From the NCBI RefSeq assembly GCF_018417635.1, contig NZ_CP071007.1, positions 4,464,501-4,528,500 of the forward strand: DNA of 64,000 nucleotides, in the 5' to 3' direction. The first letter of the stretch is position 1. The number at the start of each line of letters is the position of its first letter. A program made the translations under genes and the position numbers. The DNA is from Pseudomonas sp. SORT22. GTDB taxonomy: Bacteria; Pseudomonadota; Gammaproteobacteria; Pseudomonadales; Pseudomonadaceae. Of the stretch, positions 53,795-62,645 are shown piece after piece. Under the pieces are notes generated by a model. It searched no databases. It was not told the origin of the DNA and was given only the letters and a program-made list of their open reading frames with translations.

Positions 53795-54598
53795 TTAAGA
53801 CCGCGCCCACACCACCGGAAACCAGTCCTCGCGCATGCGATCGCCGCTCTTCAGATCAATCCCCGGAAACGGCGGTGAGGTCCGGCCGGGCCGCTGGATA
53901 TAGCGCACGTCATCACCCATGAAGCGCGTCGAGAAGGCTCGGCGGCGGTTGCTGCCGTTGTTGCCGGCGGCGCCATGCACGGTACGAAAATCGAACACCA
54001 CCGCATCACCTGGCTCAAGCTCCGGCGAAAGAATCTGATACTCGCCGTTCTCCACGTCCGGCATGTCCATGAACAGGCTTTCACCGGAGCCGGCATCGGT
54101 GGCGCCATAGAAATCCTTGTTGCTGGCCCAGCTCTTGGGCCGAACCGGCTTGGGCCAGCGATGGGAGCCGAGGACCACGCTCAGGGTGTTGTGGCGGGTG
54201 ACCGGGTCCAGCGGTATCCAGTAGCTGGCGGTTTGCAGGCCGTCGACGCAGTAGTACGGCAGGTCCTGGTGCCAGGGCGTGGGCTTGGAGGTACCCGGCT
54301 CCTTGACCAGGATGTGTTCATGGAACACCTGCACTTGCCGCGACTGCATCAGCGCCCCGGCAAGCGCCGCAGCGGGCGAGTTGAGCACGAAGTCCTTGAA
54401 TGCCGGGATGCGTTGCCAGTTGCAGTAATCCTCGAAGAAGCGCCCGCCTTCGCCACTGCCGACGTTCTCGATGGCAAAGGCGCTGGGCGCGGCCAGGTTC
54501 TGTTCAAAACCTTCGCGCAGCGGTTCGATCCAGTCGCGGAACACGCCACGCAAGACCACTGCACCGTCACGCTGGAACTGTTCGATATCGGCATTCAT
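53795..54598 (-). CDS. Phytanoyl-CoA dioxygenase family protein
   Basis: Fe(II)/2-oxoglutarate-dependent oxygenase of 267 aa. The iron ligands are the HxD of [12 protein letters not shown] and the distal His in [12 protein letters not shown]; the 2-oxoglutarate Arg follows in [10 protein letters not shown]. PhyH-family enzymes hydroxylate diverse small molecules (ectoine, mitomycin and others); no clue to the substrate is in the surroundings. The ATG at 54598 is preferred over 54628, giving [18 protein letters not shown]. Confidence 0.88.
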   Translation of the reverse strand: MNADIEQFQRDGAVVLRGVFRDWIEPLREGFEQNLAAPSAFAIENVGSGEGGRFFEDYCNWQRIPAFKDFVLNSPAAALAGALMQSRQVQVFHEHILVKEPGTSKPTPWHQDLPYYCVDGLQTASYWIPLDPVTRHNTLSVVLGSHRWPKPVRPKSWASNKDFYGATDAGSGESLFMDMPDVENGEYQILSPELEPGDAVVFDFRTVHGAAGNNGSNRRRAFSTRFMGDDVRYIQRPGRTSPPFPGIDLKSGDRMREDWFPVVWARS

Positions 54599-54801
54599 CG
54601 CAGACCACCTCTCTTGTTGTAATGACAAAAGTATTGGGCGCCCGCGCGCAGCCGGTAAACCACAGATTACCTATGCGCCACTATAGGCAATCTGTATGGC
54701 GCGACGGTTGTCAGCCCGCCGCCTTTGGCCGGTTAATGGCCCTGCCTGTGTCCTACGGCGCCTTGCTATCCAAGAATAAGAACAACGAGGAGTTACCTGG
54801 G

Positions 54802-56199
54802 ATGAACGAAAACAGCACCGCCTTGCGGCGCGGTCTGAGTACCCGCCACATTCGCTTCATGGCGCTCGGTTCTGCCATCGGCACCGGGCTTTTCTATGGC
54901 TCTGCAGCGGCCATCAAACTGGCCGGCCCTTCGGTGTTGCTCGCCTACCTGATCGGTGGCGCGGCGATCTACATGATGATGCGCGCCCTCGGCGAGATGG
55001 CCGTGCGCAACCCGGTGTCCGGCTCCTTCGGGCAATACGCCAGCCAGTACCTGGGGCGCTTTGCCGGTTTTCTCACCGGCTGGAGCTACGCCTTCTCGAT
55101 GCTGGTGGTGTGCCTGGCGGATGTCACCGCCTTCGGCGTTTACATGAGCTTCTGGTTCCCCGACACGCCGCGCTGGATCTGGGTGCTGGGCATCGTCTTC
55201 TTCATCGGCGCGCTGAACCTGTGCAGCGTGCGGGTGTTTGGCGAACTGGAGTTCTGGCTGTCGCTGCTGAAAGTCACCGCCATCGTCTCGATGATCCTTG
55301 CCGGCGCCGCCGTGCTGATGTTCGGCATCCAGCTGGGCGGCGCCGGCGAGCCCCTGGCGGCGGTGAGCAACCTGTGGAGCCATGGCGGCTTCTTCCCCAA
55401 CGGCGTAGGCGGCATGATCGCCTCGTTCACCGTGGTGATGTTCGCCTTCGGCGGCGTCGAGATGATCGGCATCACCGCCGGCGAAGCCAAGGACCCGCAG
55501 CGGGTGATTCCCCGGGCGATCAACTCGGTACCGCTGCGCATCCTGCTGTTCTACGTGTTCACCCTGTTGGTGCTGATGTCGATCTACCCCTGGTCGAAGA
55601 TCGGCAGCGAAGGTAGCCCCTTCGTGCAGATTTTCAGCGGCCTGGGCATTGGCTCGGCGGCGACGCTGCTGAACATCGTGGTGATTTCGGCGGCGGTGTC
55701 GGCGATCAACAGCGACATCTTCAGCGCCGGGCGGATGATGTACGGCATGGCCCACAACGGCCAGGCACCGGCCAGCTTCGCCCAGCTGTCGCGCTTCGGT
55801 GTGCCGTGGATGACCGTGGTGGTGATGGCCGTGGCCCTGCTGCTGGGGGTGGTGCTCAACTACCTGGCGCCGGACAACCTGTTCCTGATCCTCGCGGCGG
55901 TGGTGACCTTTTCGATCGTCTGGGTGTGGCTGATGATCCTGCTGTCGCAGATCGTCATGCGCCGCGGCATGAGCGCCGACGAGGTGGCAAGGCTGCACTT
56001 CCCGGTGCCGTTCTGGCCGGTCGGCCCGGCCTGCGCGGTGGTGTTCATGCTGTTCATCTTCGGCGTGCTGGCCTGGTTCCCCGACACGCGCATGGCCCTG
56101 TACGTGGGCATCGGCTGGCTGGCCCTGCTGTCACTGGGCTACTGGCTGTTCGTCGCCCGCCAACCGCAGGTCAGGTTGGCCGGTTCGCCGGGTAACTGA
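54802..56199 (+). CDS. Amino acid permease (APC superfamily)
   Basis: Secondary transporter of 465 aa with 12 predicted helices. The N-terminal signature [20 protein letters not shown] and the consensus [20 protein letters not shown] match the AAT family (proline, GABA, aromatic or histidine permeases). It resembles ProY/GabP types. The start at 54802 has GAGGAG upstream. The frame further upstream to 54400 is not coding. Stop immediately abuts the convergent LysR gene. Confidence 0.9.
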   Translation: MNENSTALRRGLSTRHIRFMALGSAIGTGLFYGSAAAIKLAGPSVLLAYLIGGAAIYMMMRALGEMAVRNPVSGSFGQYASQYLGRFAGFLTGWSYAFSMLVVCLADVTAFGVYMSFWFPDTPRWIWVLGIVFFIGALNLCSVRVFGELEFWLSLLKVTAIVSMILAGAAVLMFGIQLGGAGEPLAAVSNLWSHGGFFPNGVGGMIASFTVVMFAFGGVEMIGITAGEAKDPQRVIPRAINSVPLRILLFYVFTLLVLMSIYPWSKIGSEGSPFVQIFSGLGIGSAATLLNIVVISAAVSAINSDIFSAGRMMYGMAHNGQAPASFAQLSRFGVPWMTVVVMAVALLLGVVLNYLAPDNLFLILAAVVTFSIVWVWLMILLSQIVMRRGMSADEVARLHFPVPFWPVGPACAVVFMLFIFGVLAWFPDTRMALYVGIGWLALLSLGYWLFVARQPQVRLAGSPGN

Positions 56200-57096
56200 T
56201 CAGGTCGCCAGCTGCTCGCTGGCCCAGTCGAGGAAGGCCTGCGCCGCCGGTGACGGGCGCATGGCACTGGACTGGGCCAGCACCACCGGCTGCGGGCTGA
56301 CCGTTTCCAGCAGGGGCCGGCAGGCCAGCGGCTGGCCGTCGTAGCTGCAATCGGCCACCGGCCGGGTGCAAGACAGCGCCACGCCATAGCCATGGGCGAC
56401 CAGCCCGCGCTGCATCTCGAAAGTCTGGGTCAGTTGCAGGCTGGCCGGTTGCAGGTCATGGGCCCAGAACAGCGAAAGAAAGTATTCGCGGGTCCGGGCG
56501 ATGTCTTCGAGAATCAAACACTCCGTGGCCAGGTCCACCAGCGATACCCGCTCCTGCAACGCCAGCGGGTGGTCGGCCGGCAGCAGGGCATAAGGCGTCA
56601 GCTGCGCCAGCACGCGCTTTTCGATCGGCGCATCGAGCCCCACGTCATAGGTCAGCGCCAGCTCCGCCTTGCCATCGGCAAGGCGCCGGTTGACCTCGGC
56701 AAGATCGGCCTCGAACAAGGTGATGGTGACTTCCGGATGGCGCCGGCGAAAGCCGCTCAGCAAGCGCGGCGCGTAATAGGGCCCCAGGTCCTGGAAGCAG
56801 ATCAGGCTCAGGCTCCCGCGCACCACCTGTTGCTGCTCGCCCTTGCCGCTGATGGCCGAGGCCAGGTTGAGCATGTCGCGCGCCTGTTCGAGCAGCTTGC
56901 GCCCGGCCGGGGTCAGCTCCAGGCCACGGCTGACCTGGCGATGAAAGAGCTTCTCGCCCAGGCTCGCCTCCAGCTGCGACAGCGCCAGCGACACCGACGG
57001 CTGGGAAATATGCTTGGTGCGCGCCGCAGCACTGACACTGCCCTGCTCGGCGGCGGCGACGAAATACTCCAACTGGCGAAAGGTGAAGCCGATCAT
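56200..57096 (-). CDS. LysR family transcriptional regulator
   Basis: LysR-type regulator of 298 aa with an N-terminal helix-turn-helix (MIGFTFRQLEYFVAAAEQGS and QPSVSLALSQLEASLG). The C-terminal domain is of the substrate-binding type. Its target is unknown; the permease is convergent to it, not divergent, which makes direct control of that gene less obvious. The ATG at 57096 gives the canonical start. Confidence 0.92.
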   Translation of the reverse strand: MIGFTFRQLEYFVAAAEQGSVSAAARTKHISQPSVSLALSQLEASLGEKLFHRQVSRGLELTPAGRKLLEQARDMLNLASAISGKGEQQQVVRGSLSLICFQDLGPYYAPRLLSGFRRRHPEVTITLFEADLAEVNRRLADGKAELALTYDVGLDAPIEKRVLAQLTPYALLPADHPLALQERVSLVDLATECLILEDIARTREYFLSLFWAHDLQPASLQLTQTFEMQRGLVAHGYGVALSCTRPVADCSYDGQPLACRPLLETVSPQPVVLAQSSAMRPSPAAQAFLDWASEQLAT

Positions 57097-57137
57097 CGCA
57101 ATGCCCCTCTGGGATGCTGGAACCAACAGTCGCGCAG

Positions 57138-57794
57138 TTACCTCGCCGGCGCCGGGCTCAACGCCGCGGGCGTATGCCAGGGGATATCGGCCCAGGCACC
57201 GCTGCCAGGGGCCAGCAACTGGCGCAGATGCTGCTCGTGGAACGCTTCGCCCAGCGAGTCGACGCGAAACGCCGCGACCCACTGCTCGCGCCCCAGTTTA
57301 TAGGCTTTGCCGAAATCTTCCCAACTGTCGAAACAGTCCTGCGCCCGCTGCGCATTGAGCAGCAGCACACGCCAGGCAAGGTCAGGCTCGAGCCAGCGCA
57401 TCAGCAGCGCACAACGGGCCACAAACGCCACCCGCGCACAGGCAAAGGCCATGGCCGCACGCGGCTCATCGCTGGCCGTCAGCGCCTGCAGGTCGAGGCT
57501 GTACCATTGCTGTTCGAGGCTCGCGCGCAAGTGCGCACGCACGGCCTCGTCATCGCAGTTGCTGCGAACCCCGGCCTGGTGCAGCAACGCTGCCCGCACG
57601 ATCTTCTGCGCTTGCTCGTTGAAGTGATCGCAGGCCGGCGAGTAGAAGCCCTCGACGCCCATCGCATCGGCCATGGGCCTGGCCAGCAACAGCGACCAGT
57701 GTTTGCGCTGGCTGAACAACGGCGCGGTGCCGCGCGGTCGCAATGCCCGCCACAACAACCAGGCTGAAACAACAGCCGCGATCAGTAAAAACAT
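57138..57794 (-). CDS. DUF1266 domain protein
   Basis: Protein of 218 aa with one N-terminal hydrophobic helix (MFLLIAAVVSAWLLWRAL) and a DUF1266 region (DSWEDFGKAYKLGREQW in the C-terminal half). DUF1266 proteins are of unknown function and often occur near secretion or effector genes. Third gene of a minus-strand cluster with the 407-aa and helical-repeat protein genes; the gap to the 407-aa gene is 10 bp. Confidence 0.78.
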   Translation of the reverse strand: MFLLIAAVVSAWLLWRALRPRGTAPLFSQRKHWSLLLARPMADAMGVEGFYSPACDHFNEQAQKIVRAALLHQAGVRSNCDDEAVRAHLRASLEQQWYSLDLQALTASDEPRAAMAFACARVAFVARCALLMRWLEPDLAWRVLLLNAQRAQDCFDSWEDFGKAYKLGREQWVAAFRVDSLGEAFHEQHLRQLLAPGSGAWADIPWHTPAALSPAPAR

Positions 57795-57804
57795 GCGTTT
57801 CTCC

Positions 57805-59028
57805 TTACCTTGCCCGGGCCTGCCAGGCCTGGATTTCCTCACCCTCGGCCGGCGTCATGTCCGGCCATGGCACGCCTTCGGTCTGGTACAGCGGATCATT
57901 GAGCTGACGCTCAGCGCGCTTGCTGACGATATGCCGGGTGGCGTACTTGACCGACACCGCTTGCGGGCCAGCCTGCAAGAACTGCTGCGGCTGACGCCCG
58001 GCCACCAGCCACTCGACCATGGCCGAAGGCGCTTCGAGGCGCTCGTACAGCTGCGGATAGCGCGCCACCAGGCGGGTCTGCGCGGTCGGGTCGCTGACCT
58101 CTTCGATGCGCAGCCAACCGGCCTCGGTGCGTACGATGCCGATGGCGATGCAGTCGGCGGGCGTCTGCTGGTCGGTGCCCAGGGCATTCAGGCACTGCAG
58201 CAAGTCCTGGTAATAACGCTCGACCGGCGGCCGGTTCTGCTTGCCCTTGACCTGCTCGACGGTCAAGGTGCCGTCGGCCTGAACGATCAGGCTGATGGTG
58301 ATGTGTGGCTGGCCCTGGCCGTCGCGAAAACTCAACACGCGCATGCGCCGCTGCTCCACCGCTTCGGCATAGCGCTCGCCGTAGCCGCCGGTGAGGGCGC
58401 GGCGATCGGCGAACTGGCCCAGGCAGTGGCGCATCACGTAGCTTTCAAAGGCCATCTCGGCGCGCAGCAAAGGGCTCTCGGGGCGCAGCTCCTGCAGTAC
58501 GTGCTCAGCAGTGGTCACCCGCGTGAGCAAGGCCTCGGGCTGGCTCTGGCGCCAGCCCTGCTCGACCCGCGCGGCCATCTGCGCATGCTCCTTGTGCCAC
58601 AGCGCCAGCGCCTGCGGGCAGTTGATGCGATCGAGCTTGCCAGCCAGCGCGGTGCCCTGGCGCGAGGTCAGGAACTCCACCAGCAAGGCCTCCTCGGCCA
58701 GCAGTGGTGCCTGCTGCGGATCGATCCAGACCAGCGGCGCCTGCTGCGACTGTTTGCCGGCGTCGCCCAAGTGCCTGGCCACCCACGCCGGCGGTTCGGC
58801 CCCCAGCGCCTCGACCGCCTGCTCCAGGGTCAGGATCGGCCGCGCCGGCTCGAAGTTGCCGACCAGGTGCCGGTAGAAATGGTTGAGCAACCATTTGCCC
58901 ACCTCTGGCGCATCACCACGGGCCTTGCTGCGCTCGGCAATGGCGCGCTTGAGTTGATCGGCATTGAGTGCGTTGCGCGGGGCGTAACCGGACTGTCGCA
59001 GCTCCGGTGTCACTTCCATATCTGCCAC
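57805..59028 (-). CDS. Uncharacterised 407-residue protein
   Basis: Soluble protein of 407 aa without signal peptide or membrane segment. The region VEQVKGKQNRPPVERYYQD is reminiscent of the PcfJ-like group, but the similarity is weak and no active site was recognised. It overlaps the end of the upstream helical-repeat gene by 19 bp (GTG start at 59028; ATG at 59019 is the alternative). It lies in the middle of a three-gene operon. Confidence 0.75.
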   Translation of the reverse strand: MADMEVTPELRQSGYAPRNALNADQLKRAIAERSKARGDAPEVGKWLLNHFYRHLVGNFEPARPILTLEQAVEALGAEPPAWVARHLGDAGKQSQQAPLVWIDPQQAPLLAEEALLVEFLTSRQGTALAGKLDRINCPQALALWHKEHAQMAARVEQGWRQSQPEALLTRVTTAEHVLQELRPESPLLRAEMAFESYVMRHCLGQFADRRALTGGYGERYAEAVEQRRMRVLSFRDGQGQPHITISLIVQADGTLTVEQVKGKQNRPPVERYYQDLLQCLNALGTDQQTPADCIAIGIVRTEAGWLRIEEVSDPTAQTRLVARYPQLYERLEAPSAMVEWLVAGRQPQQFLQAGPQAVSVKYATRHIVSKRAERQLNDPLYQTEGVPWPDMTPAEGEEIQAWQARAR

Positions 59029-61337
59029 CAGGCCTTGCCAGCCGGTTTTTCAACGGCCTGCAGCTCGGCGATGCTCTGGCTGAAGATTTCATTGTTGCTC
59101 TGGTCGATAGCGTTGTCCGGATCACTGCGCAGGATCGAGCGCTGGTAGTAGGCGATGGCCTCTTCCTTGCGCCCCAGGCCCTTGAGCACATCGCCGGAGC
59201 AGCCCAGCAGGCTGGCGATGTCACCTTCGTTGACATAGGGCGCGTAGCGCAGCCACAGGCTGGTGGCGGCCTCCGGCAGGTTGTACGACAGGTACGTGGC
59301 CACTTTTATCCGCGCGAACAGTTGCGAGATTTCCAGGTCCTTGTCGGCGACTCCTTGCTCTTGCTGCCATTTGAGCACGCGCTCAAGCCAGATCAGGATT
59401 TCGCGTTCGCGGTCCAGGCGGTACAGGGCCCGGCTGACTTCGAACAGGTACTCTTCGGGGTCGTGGCGGCTGTAGCCATAGTCGGCGGCGAAGTGCCAGA
59501 GCTGTTCGGCGGCTTCGGCGATGCCCGCGTCATCCCCCAGCTCAATGCGGTTTTGCAGGGTGCCATGATAGTGTTCTGCGAACGGACTGGCGGCAATGCC
59601 ACGGGCATGCAGCTCCAGGGCCTGCTCATACATGCGCTGGTCGTTGTAGCAGCGGTAGTTGATCGCCAGGTTGTTGCAGAGCATCGAGTACATGTGCACA
59701 CAGGCATCGTAACGATGCCCGCGACCGGTGGCGAAGCATTGCTCCATGCGCGCCTGGCCGCGTTCGTAGGCCAGCTTTTGTACTTCGCGCAACAACGACC
59801 AGGCCTGATCTGCTTCCTCGCTCGAGAGCTTCTCGACTTCCACCTCGACCAGGTCGTCGATGTTGCAAGCGAAACTGTAATAGTTCATGCCACCGGCCAT
59901 TGTCGGCAGCGGTTGGCGCAAGGCATCGACAATGCCGAACACACTGGCATGGGCGCTGAACAGGCTGTAGGCGCTACGGTGGTCTTGCATATTGCCGGCC
60001 GAAACGGCCTCGCGCAGCATCGTAAGTTCAGTGTTGGCGTCAATGCGCCCGGCCTGGCGTTCACGCACTGCCAGCAGGCGGTTGATCCAGGGGTGGTTCG
60101 GCGCGCGGCGGCGGGCTTCTTCCAGGGCCTGGGCGAAAACGTTATCGAGCTGCTCAAGGTCATCGCGGGCAGCATGCAGCGCATCGAGCAGCGGGCCCAT
60201 GGACGGCGTCGACTCGTCGCGCCATGGCAGCCCGGAAACAAACCGCTCCAAGACCTTTTGATCATCACAGGCGCGCATCACGCACAGCGGCCACCATGGC
60301 GACTGGTCCTCGGCATCGAGCAGGCGATCGTGTACCCAGTAGGCAGTGCCCGGCCACATCTGGCTGCGAACGCCATAGATCTCCATGAATGCACGCTGCC
60401 CGGCGTCGTCGATCTGACCGTTTTCAAGCAACCAGGGCAAGTGGAATTCGACAAAGTTGTCACTGCCGCTGGAGTCCAGTTCCAGGGTCGCCACTTCACA
60501 GATTTTCAAGGCGCCGGGCAGGTCGCCCTGGGCCTTCAATGAGCGCGCCGCCAGGCGCGCCAGGCGCACTTCCCACTCGCGGCGCTGGGGCAGCGACAGC
60601 TCGGCGATCAACTGCACTACAGGTTGCTCGAACATCGCCAGGCGCAGCGGCACGATTTCGATCAGCGCATCGCCCAGCCACAGCCAGTCGTTGCCGTCGA
60701 CGTCCTGGTCAGCAGCGGCGGTGCGCAACGCGGTAATTGCCGCCAGCGCCGCTTCGCGAGCCTCTTCGTCACGTTCGTGGGCAGCCAGCACCCGCGCCCG
60801 GCGCCGGTGCTGGTCGGCATCGTCCCAGGCCCGCAAGGCATGGCGGCCGGGGTTGATCAACGCCAGGGTGTGACGCACCTCGATGGCCTTGAGGGCGACG
60901 TCGAGGGTGGTGTGCTGCAGATCGTCAAAAATGCGGTAGCGCCGGTACTGTTCGATATCGAACGCCAGCGACTCGTTGCTCAGTTGCTGCAGGGCGTCGA
61001 GGGCCTGCAGCAGGCCTTGCTCGTCTTTGAGGTAGTTGCACAGGCGCAGCTGGTAGATCAGCAGGTTGACCTTGAGTTCGTTGCGCGCCTCTTCTGGCGT
61101 CGCCTCGATCAGCGCCTGGCCGTCGTCGGCCAGCACCGCCCTGGAGGCGTCGGCGTCTCCGGCGTTGACCCACAGCACGTGCAGACGGTCGATCGATTCC
61201 AGCGAGGCTGCCTTGAGCGGCTGGGCGCGCAGCAGGCCCAGCACGTGGTCGTCACCGTGTTCCTGATGTTCGACCTCTAGACGGTCGATGAATTGATCCA
61301 GCTGGATTCCGGACAGCACGGTGCTGTTCTGCGTCAT
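59010..61337 (-). CDS. Large helical-repeat (TPR-like) protein, 775 aa
   Basis: Soluble protein of 775 aa, almost all alpha-helical, with TPR-like pairs in the C-terminal half (AIAYYQRSILRSDPDNAIDQ, MYEQALELHARGIAAS). No enzymatic domain or transmembrane part is apparent. Probably a scaffold. It heads the operon with the 407-aa and DUF1266 proteins. The ATG at 61337 (MTQNSTVLSGIQLDQF) is chosen over 61367. Confidence 0.78.
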   Translation of the reverse strand: MTQNSTVLSGIQLDQFIDRLEVEHQEHGDDHVLGLLRAQPLKAASLESIDRLHVLWVNAGDADASRAVLADDGQALIEATPEEARNELKVNLLIYQLRLCNYLKDEQGLLQALDALQQLSNESLAFDIEQYRRYRIFDDLQHTTLDVALKAIEVRHTLALINPGRHALRAWDDADQHRRRARVLAAHERDEEAREAALAAITALRTAAADQDVDGNDWLWLGDALIEIVPLRLAMFEQPVVQLIAELSLPQRREWEVRLARLAARSLKAQGDLPGALKICEVATLELDSSGSDNFVEFHLPWLLENGQIDDAGQRAFMEIYGVRSQMWPGTAYWVHDRLLDAEDQSPWWPLCVMRACDDQKVLERFVSGLPWRDESTPSMGPLLDALHAARDDLEQLDNVFAQALEEARRRAPNHPWINRLLAVRERQAGRIDANTELTMLREAVSAGNMQDHRSAYSLFSAHASVFGIVDALRQPLPTMAGGMNYYSFACNIDDLVEVEVEKLSSEEADQAWSLLREVQKLAYERGQARMEQCFATGRGHRYDACVHMYSMLCNNLAINYRCYNDQRMYEQALELHARGIAASPFAEHYHGTLQNRIELGDDAGIAEAAEQLWHFAADYGYSRHDPEEYLFEVSRALYRLDREREILIWLERVLKWQQEQGVADKDLEISQLFARIKVATYLSYNLPEAATSLWLRYAPYVNEGDIASLLGCSGDVLKGLGRKEEAIAYYQRSILRSDPDNAIDQSNNEIFSQSIAELQAVEKPAGKAWWQIWK

Positions 61338-61535
61338 TGTGAACTCCATTTGCGAATGACTGTGCATCGCCCGATGCGCCCTGCGCCGGCGCCCTTGAAC
61401 GGGCCAACGGGTACTCGTGTACGTCGGCCCTGGACAGGCAACGATGACGAAAGGGATCGGGCAATACAGCGAGGTGCTGCACGCTACCAGTTGGCGTTTG
61501 AAAATCCAAGCGGGTGCAGGGGGTGGGCGCGCTGA

Positions 61536-61928
61536 TTAATGCGCAAACAGCGGATCGACACTGTGCAGGCAGCGCTTGATCGAGTCGAGGTCCGGTGCCG
61601 GCGACAGGCACAGTTGAATCCTGGCATTGACCGGCACCGAGACCCGCAAGCAATCGGCACGTTGCCCTTCATAGATCAGCGCATGGCGGATGCGCGGGTT
61701 GTCGTGGCAGAACTTCAACAGGTTGAACTGCCGGGAAGGCACCAGCACCGTGTTGACGATCAACAGGTCGAAGGGTGTGCCCTGCGCCCGGGTCGCGGCT
61801 TGCAACGCTTGAAAGCTACTCAAGTGGGCAACGCGGCTGTACCCCAGGCGGTTGAGCATGTTTTCTATCTTGCTTCGCTGATCCTGCTGCCGATCAGCGA
61901 TCACTATGCGCAATGCTATGTTTGACAT
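61536..61928 (-). CDS. Degenerate response-regulator receiver domain protein
   Basis: Stand-alone receiver-like domain of 130 aa. The acidic pair at the N-terminus is IVIADRQQ (one Asp, then Arg), and the position of the phospho-acceptor Asp is Asn59 in DLLIVNTVL. The normal Lys near the C-terminal loop is not evident. It cannot be phosphorylated in the usual way, so it may be a pseudo-receiver that binds partners constitutively. A 20-bp box like those before the neighbouring genes lies 93 bp upstream. Confidence 0.75.
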   Translation of the reverse strand: MSNIALRIVIADRQQDQRSKIENMLNRLGYSRVAHLSSFQALQAATRAQGTPFDLLIVNTVLVPSRQFNLLKFCHDNPRIRHALIYEGQRADCLRVSVPVNARIQLCLSPAPDLDSIKRCLHSVDPLFAH

Positions 61929-62020
61929 TCGGTAAACCTGACAGATGGGCTCCGCGAGTCTTTATAAACGCTGCGACTCGCTGAAGTACTGGCAAGGTTA
62001 CCGTTGGTCGTGTGCAGAGA

Positions 62021-62040
62021 CTCTAAGACAATTCTCAAAC
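62021..62040 (-). promoter_or_regulatory. Third copy (diverged) of the 20-bp box
   Basis: Read on the minus strand, GTTTGAGAATTGTCTTAGAG matches 16 of 20 bases of GTTTAAGGATTGTCTGATAG found at 62491-62510. It lies 92 bp before the start of the pseudo-receiver gene, in the same direction as that gene. Confidence 0.45.
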
Positions 62041-62057
62041 GCCCTTACGCCCAAGCC

Positions 62058-62435
62058 TTAAGGCGTGGTCAGGGTAATCAGGTAGGCGCCGGAACTCAGG
62101 GCCTTGCCGGAAGCATCCAGCAGCGCGTACTGCTGGTTGTAGTAACGCCCGGCCGTGCCGCTGTCGGCCACCAGCCTGACGTTGACCGGCGCATGGTCGG
62201 GCGTAGTGACCGAAGCCTGCGGGACGACCTGCTGCAGCTCGATGCGGGTACCCCGGGCCTGGGCCGGGCAATCGCTGAGGTTCAAGGCACCGGCCCGGGC
62301 CGAAGGCGTGCACGGCGACTCGACGATGCTGCCGGTGAAATTGATCACGCCCTGGGCAACCGGCGTGGCGGCCATGCAGGCCCCGTTCAGACCCAACAGC
62401 AACCCTGCAGCGATAGCAACATATTTACTCTTCAT
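62058..62435 (-). CDS. Fimbrial-subunit-like secreted protein
   Basis: Exported protein of 125 aa with a signal peptide (MKSKYVAIAAGLLLGLNGACMA). The mature N-terminal GVINFTGSIVESPCTPSARAG and the Cys pair (ESPC and LSDCP) are typical of type 1 (chaperone-usher) pilins, but the chain is shorter than usual pilins and no chaperone or usher gene is in the window. It may be a minor or regulatory subunit. A 20-bp box lies 54 bp upstream. Confidence 0.72.
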   Translation of the reverse strand: MKSKYVAIAAGLLLGLNGACMAATPVAQGVINFTGSIVESPCTPSARAGALNLSDCPAQARGTRIELQQVVPQASVTTPDHAPVNVRLVADSGTAGRYYNQQYALLDASGKALSSGAYLITLTTP

Positions 62436-62488
62436 GCCGACACTCCTGCGAAAACGGTTGATACCTTGAGTGTCGGCCAGGCGGCGCA

Positions 62489-62508
62489 ATGTTTAAGGAT
62501 TGTCTGAT
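62489..62508 (+). repeat. 20-bp box, copy 1
   Basis: ATGTTTAAGGATTGTCTGAT, identical to 62592-62611. Both copies lie in the 210-bp divergent gap between the fimbrial-like gene and the sensor gene, 103 bp apart in direct orientation. The core TAAGGATTGTCTGA is a weak inverted repeat, as expected for a response-regulator site. Confidence 0.7.
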
Positions 62509-62591
62509 AGGCATTGTTGCGCTTTGCCAAGCAGGTCGCAGAACCGGACAAATAAGCGCCCGCTGGCTGGTCAACGCCTGTGCCAGGGCCT

Positions 62592-62611
62592 ATGTTTAAG
62601 GATTGTCTGAT
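62592..62611 (+). repeat. 20-bp box, copy 2
   Basis: Exact second copy of the box at 62489. It ends 34 bp before the start codon of the sensor gene, close to or within its promoter. Confidence 0.7.
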
Positions 62612-62645
62612 GTCTGCAGCATTCGCGACTCACTAGAGTCGGCGA

